7,530 nucleotides of DNA from Bacillota bacterium (GCA_023451115.1 JAEXFV010000160.1:1-7530), one strand, 5' to 3'. Numbered from the stretch's first letter, positions 1-5,348 are shown. Notes: generated by a model not told the origin, from the sequence alone. Made by a program: numbers and translations.

Positions 1-24
1 TTCGAATCTGATCACCAGCTCCAA

Positions 25-50
25 CATTGCCGGTCAATTTAGATGCAGGC
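25..50 (+). repeat. Left copy of 26-bp inverted repeat
   Basis: The segment from CATTGC to GCAGGC is the reverse complement of 3115-3140 except at one position. Its core is GGTCAATTTAGATGC. It is preceded by CCAA (21-24). In one forward frame it contains a TAG at 40-42 that could end a gene entering from the left edge. Confidence 0.85.
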
Positions 51-51
51 A

Positions 52-82
52 CGAAAAGCCCAGACTTTGTCTGGGCTTTTCG
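52..82 (+). terminator. Perfect hairpin terminator just inside the left repeat
   Basis: A perfect 14-bp stem (52-65 with 69-82) closes a TTT loop. The stem has a GC-rich core (GCCCAGAC/GTCTGGGC) and ends in A4/T4 arms, so it could work in both directions. It would end transcription coming from the left edge of the window. Confidence 0.75.
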
Positions 83-157
83 CTACTCTAAACGTTTTTT
101 CGCTTTTTCAATTTGCCGTAGATGCAGCGAAGCGCTTAACAGAATACCGTCATATAT

Positions 158-201
158 AGGCTCCAAAATCCGACTTATTCTCGGTTTCAGGAGCCTTTTT
201 T
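158..201 (+). terminator. Rho-independent terminator, forward
   Basis: AGGCTCC (158-164) pairs with GGAGCCT (190-196). An inner CCGA/TCGG pairing (170-173 with 181-184) is separated from it by a small internal loop. A run of six T residues (196-201) follows at once. No gene is visible directly upstream, so it may back up the 52-82 hairpin or end a small untranslated transcript. Confidence 0.6.
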
Positions 202-335
202 GCGCATTTATGGCGATCATTCCTGCCGTTTTCAATTTGTTTTCAATTAAATTTTGTCTCCCGAATGCAAATAAATGCATAACAGTTATAAACCATTAGC
301 TAATGACGACAAAGCCCGGATAGATGGCTGGGTAA
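202..335. other. AT-rich stretch without a gene
   Basis: I see no convincing coding sequence between the left repeat and the terminator at 338-373. This part is AT-rich. It holds a tandem GTTTTCAATT pair near 229-248 and a perfect 10-bp palindrome ATTAGCTAAT (295-304). A 90-codon forward frame crosses 27-299 but runs through two terminator hairpins, has no good ribosome site and resembles nothing. Confidence 0.5.
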
Positions 336-337
336 AG

Positions 338-373
338 AAAAAACGTAGTCGGACGCTGGTGCGTCCGGCTACG
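338..373 (-). terminator. Rho-independent terminator of the copper-amine-oxidase-N-like gene
   Basis: A 13-bp stem (344-356 with 361-373, one G-T wobble) closes a TGGT loop. Read on the minus strand it is followed by six T residues (complement of 338-343). It lies about 50 bases past the stop codon at 421-423. Confidence 0.85.
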
Positions 374-420
374 CGAGCCTTACCCTCCTATTTACGCATT
401 GTGGCTTGCACAGCCGATGC

Positions 421-854
421 TTACTTCTGAATCGCAATCTTATTGCCGCTAATCACAACGGCTTCGTTACTGTTGCCAAGCAGCATCTTGAACAATTCCA
501 CTGGGACGTAGGTCGTTTTCTTTATAGTAATAGGCTCGGAACCCAGATCTGAAGGAGCCGTCATACCGTCAGCGACTGTGCTGTAGACTGTATACACACT
601 GCTGCCCAACTCAAAATCACAAGCGTTTTCCCTGTTTTCCAAGTGGTAGCTCTTTGCCCTGCTGCTGTAGCTCACCTTATAACCCAGCGCTTTGGCCACC
701 CGCTTGAGCGGAACCATCACTGTGCCATCCTGCATGACTGCCATAGCACGGGTAGCGTTACCGTCAACGACGATCTCCTTTCTGCGGCAAGAGTAGGCAC
801 AGCCGTACACAGGAGCGTCATGACTGCCAGCATCAACACGATTATCTTTTTCAT
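421..854 (-). pseudogene. Copper amine oxidase N-terminal-like domain protein, secreted, frameshifted
   Basis: The minus strand from ATG at 854 encodes a clear Sec signal peptide (MKKIIVLMLAVMTLLC..., likely cleaved near PTLA-AE). The mature domain continues in a different frame, starting KEIVVDGNATRAM. Restoring one A to the AAA run at 779-781 joins the two into a protein of about 144 residues reading ...AAEKEIVVDG.... As written, the signal-peptide frame stops at TGA 717-719 after 45 codons. The mature part has the copper amine oxidase N-like signature (VMVPLKRVAKALGYKV, then TTYVPVELFKMLLG and VVISGNKIAIQK). The family occurs in secreted or cell-wall proteins of Firmicutes and usually has no amine oxidase activity. 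No strong Shine-Dalgarno precedes the ATG. The break may be real decay or a sequencing indel. It has its own terminator and lies downstream of, and parallel to, the sigma operon. Confidence 0.8.
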
Positions 855-872
855 TTTGTTTTTGTCATTTCT

Positions 873-890
873 GGTTGCTCTCATGCAACC
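873..890. promoter_or_regulatory. Small inverted repeat upstream of the secreted-protein gene
   Basis: GGTTGC (873-878) and GCAACC (885-890) form a 6-bp inverted repeat around a 6-nt spacer. It lies 19 bases upstream of the ATG at 854 on the minus strand and follows the sequence TGAAAC. It could be an operator or a 5' leader hairpin. There is no direct evidence of function. Confidence 0.3.
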
Positions 891-932
891 GTTTCACCAT
901 AAATATATTTCAGATGACCGTTGTGTTGCATG

Positions 933-965
933 AAAAAAGAAAAAGCCGGAATGATTTTCCGGCTT
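933..965 (-). terminator. Rho-independent terminator of the sigma/anti-sigma operon
   Basis: AAGCCGGAA (943-951) pairs with TTCCGGCTT (957-965) around a 5-nt loop. On the minus strand the stem is followed by a T-rich tract (complement of 933-942). It starts 21 bases past the anti-sigma stop codon, separating this operon from the next minus-strand gene. Confidence 0.85.
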
Positions 966-985
966 CTGCATATGAATGTGTCTTG

Positions 986-1642
986 TTAGTCCAAGGAGCT
1001 TTGTACGCTGTTTACAATCGTAAGCATATCGTTTTCCGATAACGGTTGTATTGAGTAGATACAATACGTCCTGCCCGCGGCAGTCCAGCCGGCGGTCTGC
1101 CAACCACTTTCGTCGCCCTTTAGCAATACGGAAGCGCCGCCATCGGCTGTAACTGTGTCTTCTTTTGCATATTCCGTATAGTCTCCGCTGATATCGTCGC
1201 TTCCTTCCGCGGTTCGGTAGCTTATCTCGTTATCTGAACTTGAATATGTGAGTTCAAGCATTTTACCGGCGTCATACACCGTACAACTATCCAGTGCGTA
1301 GCCGTCCGGCAACGCATTTGGCGTATAGGCGTCAAACGATAAAGCGGATTTCGCTTCCGCAGGCGTATTATAATTTTCGGGCGGCAGCGGCGCGCTGACG
1401 GAATCCACGGGCTCTTGCGGTTGGTTTTGAAGCATAGGCACAACAGAAAGGCAAAGAATGCCGATTGCGACACAAGCGGCCACTCCTGCCGCCCAGCGCA
1501 TATAAGCACGGGCTTTTATGCGGCTGCGCTTTTCTCCTTCCTTTCGGAGATTGCTCATAATGCGCGCTTCCATCTCCGGCGTCACCGATATATGCTCCAT
1601 GATCAGGTCATACCCACCTTTGTACTTATTCTTCATATCCAT
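986..1642 (-). CDS. Membrane-bound anti-sigma factor-like protein with DUF4367-type extracellular domain
   Basis: The protein has 218 residues. The N-terminal 49 residues are charged and probably cytoplasmic, where they would bind the sigma factor. One membrane span follows (about 50-71, WAAGVAACVAIGILCLSVV), then a proline-rich linker and a C-terminal extracellular domain from about 95 to 216. That domain has DUF4367-like features: YTPNALPDGY, then DDISGDYTEYA, then a GWTAAGRTYCIYS strand. The start at 1642 is supported by GGAGG six bases upstream, inside the end of the sigma gene; the two genes overlap by 17 nt, implying translational coupling. Known pattern: ECF sigma factors are often held inactive by a one-span membrane protein encoded next to them. 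I see no zinc-binding HxxxCxxC motif, so it is not a classical ZAS protein. The anti-sigma role rests on gene order and topology. Confidence 0.8.
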   Translation of the reverse strand: MDMKNKYKGGYDLIMEHISVTPEMEARIMSNLRKEGEKRSRIKARAYMRWAAGVAACVAIGILCLSVVPMLQNQPQEPVDSVSAPLPPENYNTPAEAKSALSFDAYTPNALPDGYALDSCTVYDAGKMLELTYSSSDNEISYRTAEGSDDISGDYTEYAKEDTVTADGGASVLLKGDESGWQTAGWTAAGRTYCIYSIQPLSENDMLTIVNSVQSSLD

Positions 1643-2234
1643 AGATATCCTCCAGCGGCGCTTTGAGCATATTCCTTCCGCGCATCAGCAACGAACGCAC
1701 CGTAGCTTCATTCTTTGAAAGGATGGCAGCTATTTCAGCGGTACTGTATCCTTCATAATAATATAGATGCAGCACTTCGCCGTATTTATCGGGCAATTCC
1801 TTAACGCACTGCCACACGAAGGATAGATCCTCCGCTTCGCGTTCATCCGGCACAAACTCTGTCAGTTCATCTTCCTTGAGCCGTTTCGTATGACGAAGCC
1901 TGTTTTTGCAGGCATTGCTTACGACTGTCATGAGCCATGCTTTTTCGTGCGCTTCATTTTCAAACACAGGCGCTTTGCGCATATACTGAATGAGAGAATC
2001 CTGTAAAACGTCCTCTGCATCCTGAATATTATGCACATAGCTGAACGCCAGACGCAAAAGTGAATTACCGTACAGCTTTAATGCGTTTTCCGCGCGGAGC
2101 GCAACAGCGTCTTCGCATAACGCAAGCGCCGGCGTACCGCCGAACTCAAGCAACACCGCAAGCCGCAGCGCGATACGCCGAAGCATTCGGACGATTCCCG
2201 TACCCCATGGTACAGGCAAAGCAAAATCATTCAA
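1626..2234 (-). CDS. ECF-type RNA polymerase sigma factor (sigma-70 family)
   Basis: The protein has 202 residues. Region 2 lies at about 52-118: LKLYGNSLLRLAFSYVHN, then QDAEDVLQDSLIQYM and EKAWLMTVVSNACKNRLR. Region 4 lies at about 135-193: LPDKYGEVLHLYYYEGYST, then AEIAAIL and ATVRSLLMRGRNML, a helix-turn-helix that would read the -35 box. No regions 1 or 3 are present, as expected for group 4 sigma factors. The start is TTG at 2234, chosen because AGGAGG (2244-2249) lies 9 bases upstream and no in-frame ATG is better placed. This gives an N-terminal extension of roughly 35-40 residues beyond the usual ECF start. An in-frame ATG at residue 17 is an alternative but lacks an equal ribosome site. 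It is first in the operon with the anti-sigma partner. Its target promoters are unknown; the divergent lipoprotein is a natural candidate. Confidence 0.9.
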   Translation of the reverse strand: MNDFALPVPWGTGIVRMLRRIALRLAVLLEFGGTPALALCEDAVALRAENALKLYGNSLLRLAFSYVHNIQDAEDVLQDSLIQYMRKAPVFENEAHEKAWLMTVVSNACKNRLRHTKRLKEDELTEFVPDEREAEDLSFVWQCVKELPDKYGEVLHLYYYEGYSTAEIAAILSKNEATVRSLLMRGRNMLKAPLEDIYGYEE

Positions 2235-2243
2235 AACCGCATC

Positions 2244-2249
2244 CCTCCT
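2244..2249 (-). promoter_or_regulatory. Ribosome binding site deciding the TTG start of the sigma gene
   Basis: The minus strand reads AGGAGG followed by a 9-base spacer to TTG at 2234. Two nearby ATG codons are out of frame: one directly after the AGGAGGG stops after three codons, and one two bases past the TTG codon opens an unrelated frame. The TTG is therefore the best initiator. Confidence 0.7.
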
Positions 2250-2342
2250 GATCTACAGTACAAGTATAGAATAGCACTGTTCGATATAAATACAAACAAA
2301 AAGCAAGTATTGTTGCGCTCTGTACAACAAATATTCGGATGT

Positions 2343-2372
2343 TTGCAACATAAACGTCTTTCGCGATGTATT
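2343..2372 (+). promoter_or_regulatory. Weak candidate promoter for the lipoprotein gene
   Basis: TTGCAA (2343-2348) and TGTATT (2367-2372) match the housekeeping -35 and -10 at four positions each, with an 18-base spacer. The match is modest. I could not identify a convincing AAC/CGTC-type ECF promoter in the 193-bp divergent gap. Confidence 0.25.
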
Positions 2373-2380
2373 TAAGGCAG

Positions 2381-2397
2381 AATCGCAAAACGCGATT
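2381..2397 (+). promoter_or_regulatory. Inverted repeat in the lipoprotein 5' leader
   Basis: AATCGC (2381-2386) and GCGATT (2392-2397) form a perfect 6-bp inverted repeat around AAAAC. It lies 30 bases upstream of the ATG and just before the ribosome site. It may be an operator or a leader hairpin; function is unproven. Confidence 0.3.
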
Positions 2398-2427
2398 TCA
2401 AATAAGCGAAAATGAGAGGATAGAAAT

Positions 2428-2991
2428 ATGAAGAAAATAGTCGTACTTATGCTGTGCGCAGCCATGCTGTTGACCGCCGTTGCGTGTGGCGCCAAGGAGT
2501 CCCCCAAGACCGAGCCTGCACAAACCGAAATGCAGCAGCAGGAGCCTCAGCAAGCCGGAACAGGCGCATCAACTGAAGGCGATGTAGAAGCGGTACAAAT
2601 TCCCGATCCCTTTACCTCATACGATTCTTTGGAAGAATGCGCACTTGGCGCAGGGCTTGATCTGACCGTTCCCGAAAGCATCAACAACAGCGCAGAGCGC
2701 ATGTTCCGGGCCATAAAAGGAGAAATGGCCGAGGTGATTTATCTCGACGCCTCCGGTGAAGAGATCTGCCGCATCCGCAAAGCCGCAGGCAATGATGATA
2801 TCAGCGGCGATCATAACGAATATGCTGAAAGAAGCGTAATGACTGCTGACGAAGTCATCGTGAGCTATCGCGGCGAGAACGACCTAGTGAAAGTGGCGAA
2901 TTGGTCGATTGGCGAATACACTTTCTCGCTTACTGCGGAAATTGGTATGGATACCGAAGCTGTTGCTGAAATCGTAAAAGGAATTAAGTAA
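2428..2991 (+). CDS. DUF4367-like lipoprotein divergent from the sigma operon
   Basis: The protein has 187 residues. The signal peptide MKKIVVLMLCAAMLLTAVAC ends at Cys20, a plausible lipid attachment site, so it should be anchored outside the membrane. Residues 21-55 are a Q/E/P-rich linker. From VQIPDP (56-61) to the end is a folded domain; 110-187 matches the anti-sigma extracellular domain, with identical DDISGD, EYA and TAD segments at equal spacing, followed by an ANWS...YTFSL strand pair. The ribosome site AGAGGA (2415-2420) sits 7 bases from the ATG. It is transcribed away from the sigma gene across a 193-bp gap. I infer that it works with the sigma/anti-sigma pair, perhaps as a sensor, competitor or regulated output. 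It is not recognised as any named lipoprotein. No clear terminator follows; a weak GGGTG/CACCC hairpin lies at 3001-3020. Confidence 0.8.
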   Translation: MKKIVVLMLCAAMLLTAVACGAKESPKTEPAQTEMQQQEPQQAGTGASTEGDVEAVQIPDPFTSYDSLEECALGAGLDLTVPESINNSAERMFRAIKGEMAEVIYLDASGEEICRIRKAAGNDDISGDHNEYAERSVMTADEVIVSYRGENDLVKVANWSIGEYTFSLTAEIGMDTEAVAEIVKGIK

Positions 2992-3114
2992 TCCCTGTGC
3001 GGGTGTATCTGTGTTCACCCAAACGCAGGAGGGTGAATTGCTTCCCCAATAACCCTGTGCTTTTAGCAGGAGCAAGTGCAGCGCTTAAAAAAGTGCCCGA
3101 CCATCTATGCTTTC

Positions 3115-3140
3115 GCCTGCATCTAAATTGACCGACAATG
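3115..3140 (-). repeat. Right copy of 26-bp inverted repeat
   Basis: The segment from GCCTGC to CAATG is the reverse complement of 25-50 with a single mismatch (A at 3135 where perfect pairing would need G). It is followed directly by CCAA (3141-3144), matching the CCAA just outside the left copy. Similarity fades inwards: both copies continue with a GAAA(A)GC stretch, but the perfect hairpin of the left side is absent here. Confidence 0.85.
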
Positions 3141-3146
3141 CCAAGT

Positions 3147-3196
3147 GAAAAGAGTCATGGAGTTTGGACAGTATCGTCCGATGCCATGGCTTTTTC
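3147..3196 (+). terminator. Terminator-like hairpin just outside the right repeat
   Basis: GAAAAGAGTCATGG (3147-3160) pairs with CCATGGCTTTTTC (3184-3196) with one mismatch and one bulge. An inner GGAC/GTCC hairpin (3166-3169 with 3176-3179) sits in the loop. The right arm contains five T residues. It lies immediately outside the inverted-repeat-bounded block and may have belonged to a gene now separated from it by that block. Confidence 0.55.
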
Positions 3197-3253
3197 ATTT
3201 AGATACTGTGTTCTGAACATACCCGTATATAGCGTCAGAAAGCCCCGCAATGC

Positions 3254-3692
3254 TCACTCGTTTTGATATAAGATGTTTCGAACACCCCATTCCTTTGGTA
3301 GAACGCACCAACAGGTGTACCGATATGCTTCTCCCTTTGAATAGCAAATCAAAGTATATGCATGGCCATCAAGGCCGGATGGTTTCACCATATCCTGCCT
3401 CAATTCTGCATGGAGCGCGCTGTTGACAATATCGAAATCCACGTTGGACAATACTTTGCCGGATACAGGAGATGCCTTTCGTATTTCTTCTTGAAAGGCA
3501 AGAGAATCAAGGATAGCGTTGAATGTAATATCCTTTTACAGCCAATTCCAGCAGTTCATAATACTGTTGTAAAGCGGTGTGGGTATTGGGCGGGAAACAA
3601 AAGGCATAGAATGGCGATTTTTTAAGAGAAAAGGAAACCATACCTTGCTTTCCTGCGTTATGATAATAACGCAGCGGAAAATGGTTTTCCAA
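3254..3692 (-). pseudogene. Decayed gene of unknown function, one frameshift
   Basis: Two overlapping minus-strand frames give one coherent protein if a single base is dropped at 3532-3533. The first part (from about 3692) reads ...PPNTHTALQQYYELLELAVK. The second continues DITFNAILDSLAFQEEIRKA and ends ...CWCVLPKEWGVRNILYQNE before TGA at 3254-3256. The restored product would have about 145 residues: soluble, no signal peptide and no membrane span. As written, the first frame stops at 3507-3509 and the second is preceded by TAA at 3536-3538. The proposed start is a TTG at 3692 without a good ribosome site, so the N-terminus may also be missing; the frame stays open upstream to about 3749. 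I do not recognise a family. The shift lies beside an AAAAGG run, so a sequencing indel is possible. Confidence 0.5.
3632..3690. promoter_or_regulatory. Cluster of nested hairpins upstream of the second lipoprotein
   Basis: CTGCGTTAT/ATAACGCAG (3653-3661 with 3666-3674) is a perfect 9-bp stem with a GATA loop. GGAAAA/TTTTCC (3676-3681 with 3685-3690) is a perfect 6-bp stem with a TGG loop. AGGAAA (3632-3637) can pair with TTTCCT (3649-3654). GGAAACCA (3633-3640) can instead pair with TGGTTTTCC (3682-3690, one bulge), enclosing the central stem. These pairings are mutually exclusive, as in switching leaders, but no T-run follows. The segment overlaps the supposed start of the decayed minus-strand gene. 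Confidence 0.4.
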
Positions 3693-3750
3693 GATTTCGT
3701 AAGACGTTAAAATTACAAGATTTAAGCATATGAACGGAGCGGTAGTCTAT

Positions 3751-4308
3751 ATGAAAAAGTTGGCATGCATACTCCTGTGCGGCGCTCTGTTGTGCAACCT
3801 GAATGGATGTGCAAACGGTGGAACTTTTCCGCAGACAACATCTGCAGCGCCCCAGGGGACAGTCCAAATCCCTAATCCCATCCAGGCTGTGGAAGATGCC
3901 TCCGCATTTGACCGGCTGGGTTTTGCCATTGAGGCGCCATCTGATGCAGAACAAGTGGAATACAGCATGATATCTGACCAGGTGGCCCAGGTGCGATTTC
4001 GCTTTCAGGGATTAGAGTATACCTTCCGTGCTGCAAAAGAGGTGGAAGGAGAAGCGTTGCATGGCGTTTATAAAACCTTTGATGAGGTGGAGCTGGGGAT
4101 TGAGGCTGATGGTGTAGACTGGTATGCTTCGGTGCGCATTCGCACAGTAGAGGAAGGCCGTGATGGCGCGTTGGCCACTTGGGACTATGACCCGGTAAAC
4201 TATAGCCTTTGGACAGGGGATAACGCTACGGCAGAGCAAGTGGGAGAGCTAGCGGTAAGCCTCGCACAGTCCGTATTCCCTCAGGCAGCAACGCAGCAGG
4301 CGCAATAG
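3751..4308 (+). CDS. Second DUF4367-like lipoprotein
   Basis: The protein has 185 residues. The signal peptide ends in a lipobox LNGC with Cys20 as the lipid attachment site. A short Thr/Ser/Ala-rich linker leads to VQIPNP (38-43), the same motif as VQIPDP in the lipoprotein at 2428. The body (about 44-175) has alternating strands, YTFRAAKEVEGEALHGVY, a DGVDWYASVRI strand, ATWDYDPVNYSLW and a closing helix TAEQVGELAVSLAQ, which resembles the DUF4367 layout but is more diverged. The C-terminus is a Q/A-rich tail. I chose ATG 3751 over the in-frame ATG at 3730 because it opens directly on MKKLACIL and GGAG lies 11 bases upstream; the longer form would put seven residues before the signal. No named function is recognised. 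It appears monocistronic. Confidence 0.75.
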   Translation: MKKLACILLCGALLCNLNGCANGGTFPQTTSAAPQGTVQIPNPIQAVEDASAFDRLGFAIEAPSDAEQVEYSMISDQVAQVRFRFQGLEYTFRAAKEVEGEALHGVYKTFDEVELGIEADGVDWYASVRIRTVEEGRDGALATWDYDPVNYSLWTGDNATAEQVGELAVSLAQSVFPQAATQQAQ

Positions 4309-4408
4309 CAATAGCGTATCAAATAAGCAACAGGCGGGGAAAACTGCTGGGCAGGTGAATTAAGCCAATTGATTGTTCTTCCGATTTTTGGGAATTCACA
4401 AATTTCTT
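4309..4408. other. Intergenic segment with a weak hairpin
   Basis: GTGAATT (4355-4361) can pair with AATTCAC (4393-4399), with an inner CCAA/TTGG pairing (4365-4368 with 4388-4391). It is AU-rich and could be a weak first terminator or a leader structure. Nothing else is visible here. Confidence 0.3.
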
Positions 4409-4455
4409 TAAGGTGCGCGGCAAAAGCAAAAGCGATGACCCTGCACCTTATTTTT
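4409..4455 (+). terminator. Terminator of the second lipoprotein gene
   Basis: TAAGGTGC (4409-4416) and GCACCTTA (4443-4450) form a perfect 8-bp stem with a 26-nt loop, followed by five T residues (4451-4455). The large loop lowers its expected strength. Its T-run merges with the -35 box of the next promoter. Confidence 0.55.
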
Positions 4456-4482
4456 GACGGCTATTTTCTCCTGTGCTATACT
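4454..4482 (+). promoter_or_regulatory. Housekeeping sigma-A type promoter of the isomerase/deaminase operon
   Basis: TTGACG (4454-4459) and TATACT (4477-4482) match the consensus at five of six positions each, with the ideal 17-base spacer. Transcription should start near 4489, giving a leader of about 40 bases before the ATG at 4530. Confidence 0.8.
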
Positions 4483-4529
4483 CATGTAAGGCTTTATTAC
4501 TACTGATAGAAAAGGAAGCGATACGATCT

Positions 4530-5348
4530 ATGAAATATTCAACCGCTACTTCCGTGCTGCAAAATTTTTCTCTGGAAGATGCTATAGAAACCGTAAGCGA
4601 AATTGGCTTTGACGCGATTGACGCCTGGTGTGGCAGGCCGCATTTGTTCCGCCGGGATTACTCCCAGGAGCAGGTGATTGCGCTGGGCCGGAGAATAGGG
4701 GAGGAAAAGTTGGCCATTGCGTCGGTGATGCCTGCATTTTTCCGCTATCCGTTTTCATTGGCCAGCCCTATGGAAACCATTGGCGCGGATAGCGTCGCTT
4801 ATATGAAGGATTGCATTGACAACGCCGTGCTGATGGGGGCGAAAAGCGTGTTGATCGTTCCTACCACCAACTTGCTCAAGCAGACCCCAGCGCAAGCCAG
4901 GGCTATTTTTCTTAACAACATCGGGCCAGTCTGTGAATATGCCCAGGAAAAGGGCATTCTGCTGGGGCTGGAAGTACTCAACAATAAGATCAGCAGCTTT
5001 GTGCATAAAACCCAGCATGCGCTGGACCTGATACGGGACTTGCAGTGCGACCAGGTAGGCATTGTGCTGGACACGGGGCATATCAATCTTTCAGAGGAAA
5101 GCTTTGAAGCTGCATTTGATTTGGCTGGGGAAAAGCTGATGCAGATTCATATCAATGACAATAACGGGAAAGAACAGCAAAATGCCATTCCCGGCACAGG
5201 CAATTTTGATTTTGCCGCTATGGGAAAAGTGCTGTGTCACGAAAACTATACTGGCTTTTTGTCCCTGGAGTTGGGCGGGCAGTATGCGGCCGATCCCGTT
5301 CCTGCGCTGCAGGCGGCGTTGACGGCTGCAAAACGGCTGATCGGCTAA
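4530..5348 (+). CDS. Sugar phosphate isomerase/epimerase family protein (xylose isomerase-like TIM barrel)
   Basis: The protein has 272 residues, typical for the AP-endonuclease-2/xylose-isomerase-like TIM barrel family (PF01261), and is cytoplasmic. Likely metal ligands follow the family order: Glu148 in GLEVLN, Asp181 and His184 in VLDTGH, His207 in IHINDNNG, and Glu247 in LSLELGG. The IPGTGNFDF loop (220-228) is typical of the hydroxypyruvate isomerase and ketose 3-epimerase branches. The substrate cannot be read from sequence; the family includes epimerases, isomerases, dehydratases and endonucleases, and the lack of DNA-repair context favours a small sugar or sugar phosphate. Start ATG 4530 follows AGGAAG (4513-4518) and a good promoter; upstream in-frame non-ATG starts would fall inside that promoter. 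The next gene begins 56 bases after its stop, with no terminator between, so the two are probably cotranscribed. Confidence 0.85.
   Translation: MKYSTATSVLQNFSLEDAIETVSEIGFDAIDAWCGRPHLFRRDYSQEQVIALGRRIGEEKLAIASVMPAFFRYPFSLASPMETIGADSVAYMKDCIDNAVLMGAKSVLIVPTTNLLKQTPAQARAIFLNNIGPVCEYAQEKGILLGLEVLNNKISSFVHKTQHALDLIRDLQCDQVGIVLDTGHINLSEESFEAAFDLAGEKLMQIHINDNNGKEQQNAIPGTGNFDFAAMGKVLCHENYTGFLSLELGGQYAADPVPALQAALTAAKRLIG

Larger units (their letters stand above)
25..3140. mobile_element. Candidate inverted-repeat-bounded element (no transposase seen)
   Basis: The block is bounded by a 26-bp inverted repeat with one mismatch. The tetranucleotide CCAA lies directly outside each end (21-24 and 3141-3144), as a short target-site duplication would. 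The cargo is a frameshifted secreted protein, an ECF sigma/anti-sigma operon and a lipoprotein. No reading frame inside resembles a transposase or integrase, so if it is mobile it must be moved in trans or be a remnant. The repeat and the CCAA are seen directly; mobility is inference. Alternatives are a dispersed intergenic repeat present twice in opposite orientation, or the footprint of an inversion. The presence of a related lipoprotein outside the block argues mildly against recent foreign origin. Confidence 0.35.

Noticed and set aside
118..126. The 9-mer TAGATGCAG, also found in the inverted repeat and in the sigma gene near 1766
   Set aside because: It is too short to count as a further repeat copy; flanking bases do not match.
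27..299. A 90-codon forward frame starting inside the left repeat
   Set aside because: It runs through two terminator hairpins and an AT-rich stretch, and its translation has no domain-like pattern.
311..332. AAAGC...ATAGATGG...GGG resembling the sequence just inside the right repeat on the minus strand
   Set aside because: The match is an 8-mer plus scattered bases with different spacing. It is suggestive of a shared end structure but not strong enough to call.
775..785. An AAAGGAG sequence inside the frameshifted gene that looks like a ribosome site for restarting translation
   Set aside because: The start codon it would serve (TTG) lies in the signal-peptide frame, not in the domain frame, so it would not rescue the protein.
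643..933. A 96-codon forward frame
   Set aside because: It is antisense to the copper-amine-oxidase-N-like domain and its signal peptide, which are the better coding reading.
2250..2427. ECF-type autoregulated promoter in the divergent gap
   Set aside because: Several AAC triplets occur on both strands, but none has a convincing CGTC-like -10 at the right distance.
3658..3968. Minus-strand frames of 73 and 98 codons over the start of the second lipoprotein
   Set aside because: They are antisense to a well-formed lipoprotein signal and body and have no recognisable features.
4473..4529. An N-terminal extension of the isomerase from an upstream non-ATG codon
   Set aside because: It would start inside the promoter, before the expected transcription start, and lacks a ribosome site.
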